Source: Bacteroidota bacterium | Lineage (GTDB): Bacteria > Bacteroidota > Bacteroidia > NS11-12g > UBA955 | Assembly: GCA_018969565.1 (NCBI GenBank) | Contig: JAGWYC010000127.1 | Location: 1 to 5,907, forward strand | Length of the DNA: 5,907 bases | Reading direction: 5' to 3' | In this document: positions 1 to 5,907 of the stretch, piece by piece | Numbering within the stretch: the stretch's first letter is position 1 | Layout: every line of letters begins with the position of its first letter | Notes under the pieces: model-generated | What the model was told of the DNA's origin: nothing | The model's database searches: none | The model's input: only the letters and a program-made list of their open reading frames with translations | Made by a program: the position numbers and the translations under genes

Positions 1-773
1 TTGCTGATGCCACTGCCTTCTTCAATTTCAGAAACCGGACAGGATACTTCAGCCCTCACCAGGCATTCCGGAGTGTAATTGCTCAGGATGCACATCACCA
101 CTTGAATGCTGCGATCTTCTTCGGAAAATGATTCTTCTGAGGCCAGCGCCTGCTGCAGAATCACCGAACATTCCTCCAGACAGGAATTGATGAAGTTTGC
201 ACCCATGCTGTCGCAGGTTTCAAAACGCAACTCCAACTGGTAATAACCGGGTTCCAATGCTGATTTGTCCACCAGCGCCACATCAGTTATTCCGCCACCT
301 CTAGCCCTCATGTTGGCCGTGATGTGATCTGTTCCGGTAATAAAATTCGGCTTTATACGATGAAACAAATGCAGAAAAGCATCTTTATTAGTTCCATTCC
401 AGATGAAATGCACATGGCCTATTTTGGTGGTCTGCAGCACTTCTGCCTTAAAGCCCCCGCGCTCAATCCAGAAATTGGCTGCTTTGGAAGCGGCTGCCAC
501 CACTGAACTTTCTTCTATAGCCATGGGCAGTGCATACATGCGACCATTTACCTGAAAATTGGGCGCTACGCCAAAAGGCAGATAGAAATTGGTCAGTGCA
601 TTTTCAATGAATTCATCATGTATTTTCTGCAGCTCCGAATTAACATGCCAGTATTCTTCAATGGTTTTAAGTGCATCTTGTGGCGTTGCGCTGTAATGGG
701 CAATCAACCATTCGATTTTGGCCTGTTTTGACCATTTACTGAATCCTTTGACAGGCGCGATTTGTTTGCTCAT
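1..773 (-). CDS. mvaA: Class II hydroxymethylglutaryl-CoA reductase (partial, C-terminus beyond left edge)
   Basis: HMG-CoA reductase interconverts HMG-CoA and mevalonate with NAD(P)H; in bacteria with a mevalonate pathway it makes the mevalonate used for isoprenoids. The 257 codons visible begin at ATG 773 and stay open to the edge. Family hallmarks in order: LPFGVAPNFQVNG (residues 65-77), the substrate-binding block MAIEESSVVAAAS (84-96) with the catalytic Glu at 87/88, RGGG (158-161), and DSMGAN (188-193), matching the DAMGAN motif of class II enzymes. The catalytic Lys, second Asp and His of the family should lie further on and are outside the window, so activity cannot be judged. No membrane segment is visible, as expected for the soluble class II form. 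The usual EEPS block reads EESS here. The start overlaps the fni stop as ATGA, suggesting translational coupling. The family is often labelled 'degradative', but the fni partner argues for a biosynthetic role (inference). Confidence 0.88.
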   Translation of the reverse strand, partial: MSKQIAPVKGFSKWSKQAKIEWLIAHYSATPQDALKTIEEYWHVNSELQKIHDEFIENALTNFYLPFGVAPNFQVNGRMYALPMAIEESSVVAAASKAANFWIERGGFKAEVLQTTKIGHVHFIWNGTNKDAFLHLFHRIKPNFITGTDHITANMRARGGGITDVALVDKSALEPGYYQLELRFETCDSMGANFINSCLEECSVILQQALASEESFSEEDRSIQVVMCILSNYTPECLVRAEVSCPVSEIEEGSGIS

Positions 774-1780
774 GTTGTTTTTGGCTTTAAGTATTGCCAG
801 GCCAATTGAAGGCCTTTGATTTCGAGTTCGATAAAACGGAACAGGGCCTCTTCGCCTTCCAGTGCTTTTTTCAGAAAGGCTGAAGCCTGACCGTACAATG
901 CAGGAAGCGGTATGCGCCGAATATGGTAATAGCCGTCCAGGTACGTGTTTATGCCTCCGCTTACAATGATATTTCTGGCTTTTATGCTTTCCGGTTCACG
1001 ATGATAGTGCTGCAGAACCATTTCGGTCATTTGGGCGGCATTGTGCCCAACGGAGGCCATTCCTTTGTAGGCCTCAAAGTGCGCCTCATCATGACGCAGA
1101 AGCTCCAGCAAGCTGAAATTTGTGCCACCCAATGCGCCAAAATCAACAGCCTCTAAAGGAAGTTGAAGCAGTGCTTTCATACTTTCGGGTCCGAAACCCT
1201 GTCCTACCTCCTTTACCATGATGGGCAAACGCAGGGTATCCAGAGTGCGCTTGATCGTTTCAATCGGTGCTACCTTGATTTTATCTCCTTCAGGCTGCAT
1301 CCATTCCTGTAATGGATTAACGTGGATGATAAGCCCATCGGCTTCAATGCGCTTCATCATTTCCAATACAGAAGCCATTTTGTCATGCGCCTGGAGTTGT
1401 TCCAGTTGGGCTATGCCCAGATTGGCAAACAAAGGCTGATCTCCGATGATGGATCGGACATTAAAATCCGCCAACGATTCATTGTTCTCAAGCAGAGGTC
1501 GGCAGGAACCCAAACCCATACCCAATCCGAAATGGGCAGCAGCTTTAGCCAGACGGTAGTTAATCAATCCGGCTTTAGCCGCCCCACCGGTCATGCTTGA
1601 AATCCAAATAGGCGCTTTTAAAATCCTGCCGGCTAAAACCCGCGGAGGTAAAGCCACATGTTCAGGATGAGCAGCAAAAAGGGGTTCGTAATAAAAACGG
1701 GCATCCGGCTCCGGTACCTGGGCTTTAAAGGCCAGCTCAATGTGGTCTGATTTACGCTTAGATTCGTCGGTGCCGCTCAA
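770..1780 (-). CDS. fni: Type 2 isopentenyl-diphosphate delta-isomerase (FMN-dependent)
   Basis: This cytoplasmic enzyme interconverts isopentenyl and dimethylallyl diphosphate using reduced FMN and Mg2+. Numbered from the TTG at 1780 it has 336 residues, close to the usual 330-350. Visible motifs: RKSDHIELA near residue 9 (the family's N-terminal RKxxH), SSMTGG (61-66), GLGSCR (89-94, where many relatives have GSQR), HVNPLQE (153-159, with the Mg-associated Gln-Glu), VKEVGQGF (189-196), GALGGTN (215-221) and SGGIN (274-278) for flavin phosphate. The frame is open back to an ATG at 1996, but that start would add 72 residues unlike the family and overlap the divergent lipoprotein gene head-to-head. 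No ATG lies between 1981 and the conserved region, so TTG 1780 is preferred; TTG 1864 is a less likely alternative. The stop overlaps the mvaA start (ATGA). Family call is very secure; the start is moderate. Confidence 0.9.
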   Translation of the reverse strand: MSGTDESKRKSDHIELAFKAQVPEPDARFYYEPLFAAHPEHVALPPRVLAGRILKAPIWISSMTGGAAKAGLINYRLAKAAAHFGLGMGLGSCRPLLENNESLADFNVRSIIGDQPLFANLGIAQLEQLQAHDKMASVLEMMKRIEADGLIIHVNPLQEWMQPEGDKIKVAPIETIKRTLDTLRLPIMVKEVGQGFGPESMKALLQLPLEAVDFGALGGTNFSLLELLRHDEAHFEAYKGMASVGHNAAQMTEMVLQHYHREPESIKARNIIVSGGINTYLDGYYHIRRIPLPALYGQASAFLKKALEGEEALFRFIELEIKGLQLAWQYLKPKTT

Positions 1781-1887
1781 AACAGTTTCAAAGTTAACCG
1801 AGGAATAACTTTTTTGTTTGGAACCGCCCGAATTCAGGCGTGTATAACTTTCAGCACGAATCAACCGATGCTGGATAAATTCGCTGT
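1781..1887. promoter_or_regulatory. Divergent promoter region between fni and the DUF4920 lipoprotein gene
   Basis: This 107-base spacer separates two divergent genes and should carry a promoter for each. On the minus strand, TAACTTTG (1796-1789) is a perfect match to the Bacteroidota -7 consensus TAnnTTTG, but no good -33 TTG lies at the usual distance, and it would leave only a few bases of leader before the TTG 1780 start. On the plus strand, TAACTTTC (1845-1852) is a 7/8 match preceded by TTTG at 1817-1820; the 24-base spacer is slightly longer than the typical 17-23. The existence of promoters here is well supported by layout, but the exact elements are guesses. Confidence 0.35.
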
Positions 1888-2370
1888 ATGAAAAAAACCT
1901 TTCTTTTGATGGCAGGTATAGGCTTATTCTTCGGCTATGGCTGCCAGAATCATGGTGTACCAGCCAACCCCAATGCCACATCCTTCGGTACCGCATTTAC
2001 CGATTCCATTGGAATTCCGGCTGGTGAAGCTTTCAAGAATGCTGATTCACTCAGGCAAACACTGGTTTTATCCGGTAAGGTGGCCAATGTGTGTCAGGCG
2101 GAAGGCTGCTGGTTCAATCTGAACCTGGACAGCAATCGTTTGTTGTTTGTTGATTTTGACCATAAGTTCACCGTACCAAAGAATTTGGGCGGGAAAGAGG
2201 TACTGGTTCAGGGAAGTTTTTATCGCGATACCATTTCTGTAGAGAAGCAAAAGCATCTGGCGGAAGATGCAGGAAAACCAAAATCCGAGATTGACCTGAT
2301 TACCGCTCCTAAAATTGAACTGAACTTTCGCGCTCAGGGGGTAAAAGTAATCTCTGCAGCCAAACCATGA
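1888..2370 (+). CDS. DUF4920-family lipoprotein, function unknown
   Basis: This 160-residue protein starts MKKTFLLMAG, a charged N-terminus and hydrophobic stretch ending at FGYGC with Cys19, a plausible though non-ideal lipobox (Tyr at -2). It is therefore probably exported and lipid-anchored. The mature part has the DUF4920 pattern: GKVANVCQAEGCWFNL (63-78) with Cys69 and Cys74 spaced CxxxxC, then FVDFDHKFTVPKNLGGK (87-103) with His92, and a GSFYRD strand. The beta-rich layout resembles a small OB-like fold (inference). The conserved Cys pair and His could bind metal or form a disulfide, but no function is established to my knowledge. Its stop overlaps the rnhA start as ATGA, so the two are probably co-translated, although one product is in the envelope and the other in the cytoplasm. 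No strong Shine-Dalgarno is seen before ATG 1888. Confidence 0.82.
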   Translation: MKKTFLLMAGIGLFFGYGCQNHGVPANPNATSFGTAFTDSIGIPAGEAFKNADSLRQTLVLSGKVANVCQAEGCWFNLNLDSNRLLFVDFDHKFTVPKNLGGKEVLVQGSFYRDTISVEKQKHLAEDAGKPKSEIDLITAPKIELNFRAQGVKVISAAKP

Positions 2371-2873
2371 GCGAACAAGGGCCGCTGGTGGTGATGTACA
2401 CCGATGGTTCTGCACTGGGTAATCCCGGTCCGGCAGGTCTTGGCGTAGTGCTCATCAGCGGACAGCATCGCCTGGAACTTTCGCAGGGTTTTCGTCTGAG
2501 CACCAATAACCGCATGGAATTGCTGGCGGTGATTGTTGGCCTTGAAGCGCTGAAGAAGCCGGGATGCAGGGTTCAAATCCACACAGATTCCAAGTATGTA
2601 CACGATGCCGTGAGTAAAGGCTGGCTGAATCAATGGCAGCGAAATGGCTGGCGCACTGCCGCTAAATCGCCGGTAAAGAATCCAGACTTATGGAAGCGGT
2701 TCATGGTCGTTTCTACTTTACACCGCATTGAGTTTGTATGGGTAAAAGGACATGCCGGCATTCCTGAAAACGAACGCTGTGATGTGCTGGCTACCACGGC
2801 AGCAGCCGGCAAGAACCTGCAGGAAGACGAGGGCTATTTAGCAGGGTCTGCCTCCGGTGAATTACTGATTTAA
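2367..2873 (+). CDS. rnhA: Ribonuclease HI
   Basis: Ribonuclease HI cuts the RNA strand of RNA:DNA hybrids, removing primers and R-loops in the cytoplasm. The 168 residues contain the complete metal-dependent active site: YTDGS with Asp13, NNRMEL with Glu51, HTDSKYV with Asp74, KGHAG with His129 and NERCDVLA with Asp139. A basic, tryptophan-rich segment (about residues 84-111, KGWLNQWQRNGW then LWK) corresponds to the substrate-binding handle of the E. coli-type enzyme. The protein is slightly longer than the 155-residue E. coli protein because of a short C-terminal tail without a recognisable domain. The start ATG 2367 overlaps the lipoprotein stop (ATGA) and places YTDGS at the normal distance from the N-terminus. 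It converges on recN. Confidence 0.96.
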   Translation: MSEQGPLVVMYTDGSALGNPGPAGLGVVLISGQHRLELSQGFRLSTNNRMELLAVIVGLEALKKPGCRVQIHTDSKYVHDAVSKGWLNQWQRNGWRTAAKSPVKNPDLWKRFMVVSTLHRIEFVWVKGHAGIPENERCDVLATTAAAGKNLQEDEGYLAGSASGELLI

Positions 2874-2874
2874 A

Positions 2875-2914
2875 CGCACTTATGCGATATAATTATAAGT
2901 AGGAAAGAATCCTA
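2875..2914. repeat. Small inverted repeats in the convergent rnhA/recN spacer
   Basis: The 42-base spacer between the two stops holds short inverted repeats: CGCA/TGCG (2875-2878 with 2883-2886), the overlapping ACTTAT/ATAAGT (2878-2883 with 2895-2900), and TAGGA/TCCTA (2900-2904 with 2910-2914). The first two are mutually exclusive. Stems are short, AT-rich and lack a T-tract, so this is at best a weak bidirectional terminator for the converging genes. Confidence 0.25.
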
Positions 2915-2915
2915 T

Positions 2916-4583
2916 CTAAGATTCAGCCGCATTTTTCAACAAAGTCATGGCGTGCAGCCTGGCCGAATTTTCCGGGTTCTTTCCGCTGATCATCACGGCC
3001 AGTTCTTCTACCCTTTCTGAATCAGCAAGTTTTTTCATGGCAGAGCCCGGTTTATCCCCTTCCCTTTCTTTATAAACGTAGAAATGAGCGTGGGCTGCGC
3101 CCGCTACCTGAGGAAGATGGGTAATGGCTATTACCTGATGTTCCGAAGCCATACGGCGCATCAAACTGCCAAACTTCGAAGCCACCTCCCCTGAAACTCC
3201 GGAATCTGCTTCATCGAAAATCAGCAAGGGCATCCCTGTTTTTTGAGCACTTACGCACTGAACAGCAAACATGAGCCTGGCTAATTCGCCTCCGGAGGCC
3301 ACTTTGCCCAATGGATTAAATGGCAAAGCTGCAGAGGAACGGAACCGAAAAACTACCAGATCCCGGCCTACAGGACCCGGTTCTGACAATGGTTCAATAT
3401 GCACCTCAAGCTGGGCATCCTGCATTTCCAATTGTTGCAGCACCTCCGTTACCTGCTCGGAAAAATGACTGCTTCCCAAAATACGCTGCTGGGTAATTTG
3501 TTCCGCCAGTGCCAACACATCCTGCTTCATCAGAACACCTTGTTGCTCCAACTCCTCAATGGAATCTTTCAGGGAATCACCTTCCTGCAATTGAATAGAG
3601 AGTTCCTTGAGGTAGGCCAGCAATGCTGACGCATCTTCTTTCTGGTGTTTCTTCAGAAGGTTTTGCAATCTGAAATGACGTTCATTCAGGGATTCCAGCA
3701 GCTCAGGTGATACAGATTCGTGAGAAGTTAAACCGCTGAGCGTAGCGGAGATATCACGTAATTCACTGATTACCTGGTCTATGCGCTCATGCAGTTCATC
3801 CATTTGAGGACTGTAGCGCGCACCTGATTTCAGGATACTGCGCACACGCAGCATGCCGTTGATTAAACCCGTTTCGGCATTATCCAGCGCTTCAGCAGCC
3901 TCCCAGGCTGATTTGGTAACTTCAGCACTATGAGACAGTGCTGCTATTTCAATTTCAAGGGTTTGTTCTTCGCCTTCTTTGGGTTGGAATTGTTCCAGTT
4001 CCTGAAATTGAAATTGCAGGTAATCCCGCTCTTTCAACCAGGTCAACTGTGCGGCGCGCATTTGTTCTATGCGGTCTTGTATGATTTTATAAGCCCGGAA
4101 CAGCTTCCCGTACTCCTGAAGCAGCGGGGCATTTCCAACAAAATCGTCCAAAAGCATACGCTGCCTGTTGGCATCCTGCAAGTTTACGATGGCGTGCTGT
4201 GTTTGAATTTCCACCAGCCATTCGCCAAGCGTTTTCATCTGCTGCAGGGAAGCCGGGGTATCGTTAATAAATGACCTTGATTTTCCTCCGGGAATTACTT
4301 CACGACGCAGCAGCAGTTTCCTGTCCCAATCCAGATCCTGTTCTTCAAACCATGCCTTTAATGATTCATCTTCCAGCAGAAACAAGCCTTCTACCACACA
4401 TTTCTCATCCTGTGCCAGTAAAGCAGTCTGGTCAGCCCTGTTTCCCAGAATCAGGCCCAAGGCACCAAGCAAGATGGATTTACCGGCGCCCGTTTCGCCG
4501 GTTATGACATTTAATCCCTGTTCAGGCCTGAATACCAGATTCCTGATTAAGGCATAGTTCTTAACCCTGAGTTCCTGTAACAT
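2916..4583 (-). CDS. recN: DNA repair protein RecN (SMC-like ATPase)
   Basis: RecN is a cytoplasmic SMC-like ATPase acting early in recombinational repair of double-strand breaks. The 555-residue length is normal. The N-terminus MLQELRVKNYALI is the classic RecN opening. The Walker A motif GETGAGKS is at 29-36, the ABC signature ASGGELARL at 429-437, Walker B LLIFDEAD at 453-460 (Asp457, Glu458), and the switch His489 lies in AITHLPQVAGAAHAH. Between the ATPase halves, Glu/Gln/Leu-rich stretches (about 155-215 and 290-390) fit the family's coiled-coil arms. The usual IHGQH segment reads IQTQH (126-130), a modest departure. The gene follows pfkA with a one-base TAATG stop/start overlap, so it likely depends on pfkA transcription and coupled translation. 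I see no LexA-type operator immediately before it, but the upstream DNA is pfkA coding sequence. Confidence 0.95.
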   Translation of the reverse strand: MLQELRVKNYALIRNLVFRPEQGLNVITGETGAGKSILLGALGLILGNRADQTALLAQDEKCVVEGLFLLEDESLKAWFEEQDLDWDRKLLLRREVIPGGKSRSFINDTPASLQQMKTLGEWLVEIQTQHAIVNLQDANRQRMLLDDFVGNAPLLQEYGKLFRAYKIIQDRIEQMRAAQLTWLKERDYLQFQFQELEQFQPKEGEEQTLEIEIAALSHSAEVTKSAWEAAEALDNAETGLINGMLRVRSILKSGARYSPQMDELHERIDQVISELRDISATLSGLTSHESVSPELLESLNERHFRLQNLLKKHQKEDASALLAYLKELSIQLQEGDSLKDSIEELEQQGVLMKQDVLALAEQITQQRILGSSHFSEQVTEVLQQLEMQDAQLEVHIEPLSEPGPVGRDLVVFRFRSSAALPFNPLGKVASGGELARLMFAVQCVSAQKTGMPLLIFDEADSGVSGEVASKFGSLMRRMASEHQVIAITHLPQVAGAAHAHFYVYKEREGDKPGSAMKKLADSERVEELAVMISGKNPENSARLHAMTLLKNAAES

Positions 4584-5554
4584 TATCTGGTAAGAATTGT
4601 GGCCAGCTCCCAGAGTTGTTCATTGATGTCTTTTTTCCTGTTTATGGCTTCTTCAAAAGGCGTAAAAGTGATTTGATTATTCACCACACCCACAGCCAGA
4701 CTGCGCTTTCCTTCATGAAGCGCTTTTACCGCATGAGCACCCAGCCTGGAAGCCAGTATCCGGTCGTTCGCCGTTGGCATCCCTCCTCTTTGTATGTGTC
4801 CAAGCACCGTTACACGTGTATCAGATTCCGGATAAACTTTTTTAAACTTCTCGGCCAAAGCATAAGCGTTTCCTTCTTCGTCACCTTCCGCTACGATAAA
4901 TATGGAAAAGGCTTTTTTACGCTTTTTACTGCCGTAGCGGGTAATGAAGGTTTCAAATTCATCAATACGTTCCGGAATGAAGATCGCTTCTGCTCCGCCG
5001 GCAAGGCCTGCATTCATGGCGATATGTCCGGAATGACGGCCCATTACTTCAATAAAAAACACCCTATTGTGCGCATCAGCGGTATCGCGCACCTTATCAA
5101 TGGCGTCAAGTGCGGTATTTACTGCCGTATCAAAACCAATGGTAAAATCTGTACCGTATAAATCGTTATCAATGGTACCTGGACAACCGATTGACGGTAT
5201 TCCGTGTTCTTGTTCAAAATACATGGCTCCGGTGTAGGTTCCGTTACCTCCGATGCAAACCAGTCCGTCTATACCTCTCCGTTTCAGATGTTCAGCCGCT
5301 GCTTTTCTTCCTTCGGGTGTGGTGAACTCTTTGCTGCGCGCTGATTTCAGAATGGTGCCACCAAATTGTATCACATTGGAAACGCTTTCCGGAAGAAGCA
5401 ACTGGATATCATCTTCTATCATACCCTCATACCCGCGCATGATGCCGTAGGTTTCCAAACCGTAATGTACACCGGCTCTCACCACAGCCCTGATGCAGGC
5501 GTTCATTCCGGGGGCATCTCCGCCTGATGTAAAAACTGCAATTTTCTTAAGCAT
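4583..5554 (-). CDS. pfkA: 6-phosphofructokinase (PfkA type) with GGNGT in place of GGDGS/T
   Basis: Phosphofructokinase phosphorylates fructose 6-phosphate in glycolysis. The 323 residues match the short bacterial PfkA length. Motifs: SGGDAPGMNA (10-19) for nucleotide binding; GGNGT (102-106); the catalytic loop PGTIDND (125-131) with the proton-acceptor Asp129; GFDTAVNT (140-147); MGRHSGHIA (171-179) with substrate-binding Arg173; AGGAEAIFIPE (185-195); and GHIQRGGMPTANDRILASRLG around 252-272 with substrate-binding His253 and Arg256. Gly105 corresponds to the Gly that marks ATP rather than pyrophosphate users. However, the preceding Asp (E. coli Asp103, linked to Mg-ATP) is Asn104 here (codon AAC, 5245-5243). 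All other active-site residues I can align are kept, so an active enzyme is likely, possibly with altered metal handling. ATG 5554 is right for the family. The stop overlaps recN (TAATG). Confidence 0.95.
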   Translation of the reverse strand: MLKKIAVFTSGGDAPGMNACIRAVVRAGVHYGLETYGIMRGYEGMIEDDIQLLLPESVSNVIQFGGTILKSARSKEFTTPEGRKAAAEHLKRRGIDGLVCIGGNGTYTGAMYFEQEHGIPSIGCPGTIDNDLYGTDFTIGFDTAVNTALDAIDKVRDTADAHNRVFFIEVMGRHSGHIAMNAGLAGGAEAIFIPERIDEFETFITRYGSKKRKKAFSIFIVAEGDEEGNAYALAEKFKKVYPESDTRVTVLGHIQRGGMPTANDRILASRLGAHAVKALHEGKRSLAVGVVNNQITFTPFEEAINRKKDINEQLWELATILTR

Positions 5555-5595
5555 AAAAGTGTTCCGCTATCGGAGTTCGAATATAAAGTCAAAAC
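5555..5595 (-). promoter_or_regulatory. Probable promoter segment for pfkA-recN
   Basis: Only 41 bases lie between the pfkA start and the terminator hairpin, so the promoter should be here or overlap the hairpin's T-tract. On the minus strand a TTTTG (5594-5590) is followed 20 bases later by TAGCGG (5569-5564): right spacing for a Bacteroidota -33/-7 pair but a poor -7. TATATTCG (5585-5578) is a better -7 match but has no correctly spaced -33. Neither is convincing; the call rests on position. Confidence 0.22.
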
Positions 5596-5626
5596 AAAAA
5601 GCCCCGACGCAGGGCCGGGGCTTTTT
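5596..5626. terminator. Bidirectional Rho-independent terminator
   Basis: There is a perfect 11-base inverted repeat: AAAAAGCCCCG (5596-5606) and CGGGGCTTTTT (5616-5626) around a 9-base loop. The six G:C pairs flanked by A and T runs give a GC stem plus T-tract on both strands. It lies 23 bases past the stop of the minus-strand gene to its right, so its main role is probably to end that transcript before pfkA. Confidence 0.88.
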
Positions 5627-5649
5627 ACGAAAGAAATGCAGCGCGTGGC

Positions 5650-5907
5650 TTACAGTCCTTTGTACGAGATTACGTATTTGTCGTTGTTGTTACCGGTAGT
5701 AAGCACCACATCGGTTACGTTCACCAGGAAATAAGGGAACACCACGTTCTGACCTGATTTCACCATAATCACATCACCTTTCGCGATATTCGTTACGGTA
5801 TTAGCGGCAGAAGCAGATTTGCTGTTCCACAGGTCAATGAGTTGTTGGTTGGTAATGGTGGCCGCGTAATTCGCAGCAGTAACCTTAACGAATTTGGTAC
5901 CGTTGCC
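5650..5907 (-). CDS. Hypothetical protein, C-terminal fragment (start beyond right edge)
   Basis: The frame is open from the window edge to TAA at 5652-5650, giving the last 85 residues, and the terminator hairpin follows 23 bases downstream. I do not recognise the family. The fragment is rich in Asn, Thr, Val and Ala, has no Cys, and alternates short hydrophobic and polar stretches (for example GDVIMVKSG and VVFPYFLVNVTDVV), suggesting a beta-rich domain. It ends KYVISYKGL. The composition resembles secreted or surface proteins of this phylum, but the N-terminus with any signal peptide is not visible, so location is inference. The concentrated use of AAC, ACC and GGT codons together with the strong terminator would fit a well-expressed gene. 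It is too short to exclude a known domain that a profile search would find. Confidence 0.7.
   Translation of the reverse strand, partial: GNGTKFVKVTAANYAATITNQQLIDLWNSKSASAANTVTNIAKGDVIMVKSGQNVVFPYFLVNVTDVVLTTGNNNDKYVISYKGL

Noticed and set aside
324..506. 60-codon plus-strand open frame inside mvaA
   Set aside because: It is antisense to the conserved catalytic block of HMG-CoA reductase and has no features of its own.
1805..1852. Two ATAACTT copies (1805-1811 and 1844-1850) as possible operator repeats
   Set aside because: The copies are short, AT-rich and partly explained by -7-like promoter elements; not enough to claim a regulator site.
1781..1996. 72-residue N-terminal extension of the fni frame up to ATG 1996
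   Set aside because: It has no similarity to the isomerase family, and it overlaps the start of a well-supported divergent lipoprotein gene; the open frame is most easily explained as antisense chance.
2068..2633. Overlapping minus-strand open frames opposite the lipoprotein and rnhA genes
   Set aside because: They are antisense to well-supported genes with complete motifs; their composition looks random and no family is recognisable.
3930..4274. 114-codon open frame on the plus strand inside recN
   Set aside because: It is antisense to intact recN coding sequence with no motif or separate start context; it is considered a shadow frame.
4616..5161. 181-codon open frame on the plus strand inside pfkA
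   Set aside because: It lies entirely antisense to a clear pfkA gene, has no recognisable motif and shows a haphazard composition rich in Phe, Tyr and His; it is a shadow of the coding bias on the other strand.

Overview
The window looks like an ordinary chromosomal stretch from a member of the Bacteroidota. Four things point that way: a DUF4920-type lipoprotein, which I know mainly from this phylum; a bacterial mevalonate-pathway pair (class II HMG-CoA reductase plus type 2 IPP isomerase); start sites without clear Shine-Dalgarno sequences; and short TAnnTTTG-like elements in the intergenic DNA. The phylum call is an inference from gene content. I cannot name a genus.

Layout from left to right. 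Positions 1-1780 (minus strand) hold two isoprenoid genes, the isomerase (fni/idi2) followed by HMG-CoA reductase (mvaA). They overlap by ATGA, and mvaA runs off the left edge. A 107-base divergent spacer (1781-1887) separates fni from a plus-strand pair: a small DUF4920 lipoprotein and ribonuclease HI (rnhA), again overlapping by ATGA. A 42-base convergent spacer follows. Next come two minus-strand genes, pfkA (6-phosphofructokinase) and recN (SMC-like DNA repair ATPase), joined by a TAATG stop/start overlap. Upstream of pfkA lies a strong bidirectional terminator hairpin (5596-5626), which ends a minus-strand gene of unknown function that is cut by the right edge.

How the genes work together: fni and mvaA serve mevalonate-dependent isoprenoid synthesis. 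pfkA is glycolytic, while recN and rnhA serve double-strand break repair and RNA:DNA hybrid removal. The lipoprotein is probably cell-envelope located. Apart from fni-mvaA, the tight pairings do not reflect an obvious shared pathway and look like compact-genome operon packing.

No stretch over 300 bases lacks a gene. I saw no tRNA, rRNA, CRISPR array, insertion sequence or phage signal. I found no convincing new biological system. The points most worth a second look are an Asp-to-Asn change in the ATP/Mg loop of the phosphofructokinase, the non-ATG start implied for fni, and the uncharacterised lipoprotein coupled to RNase HI.
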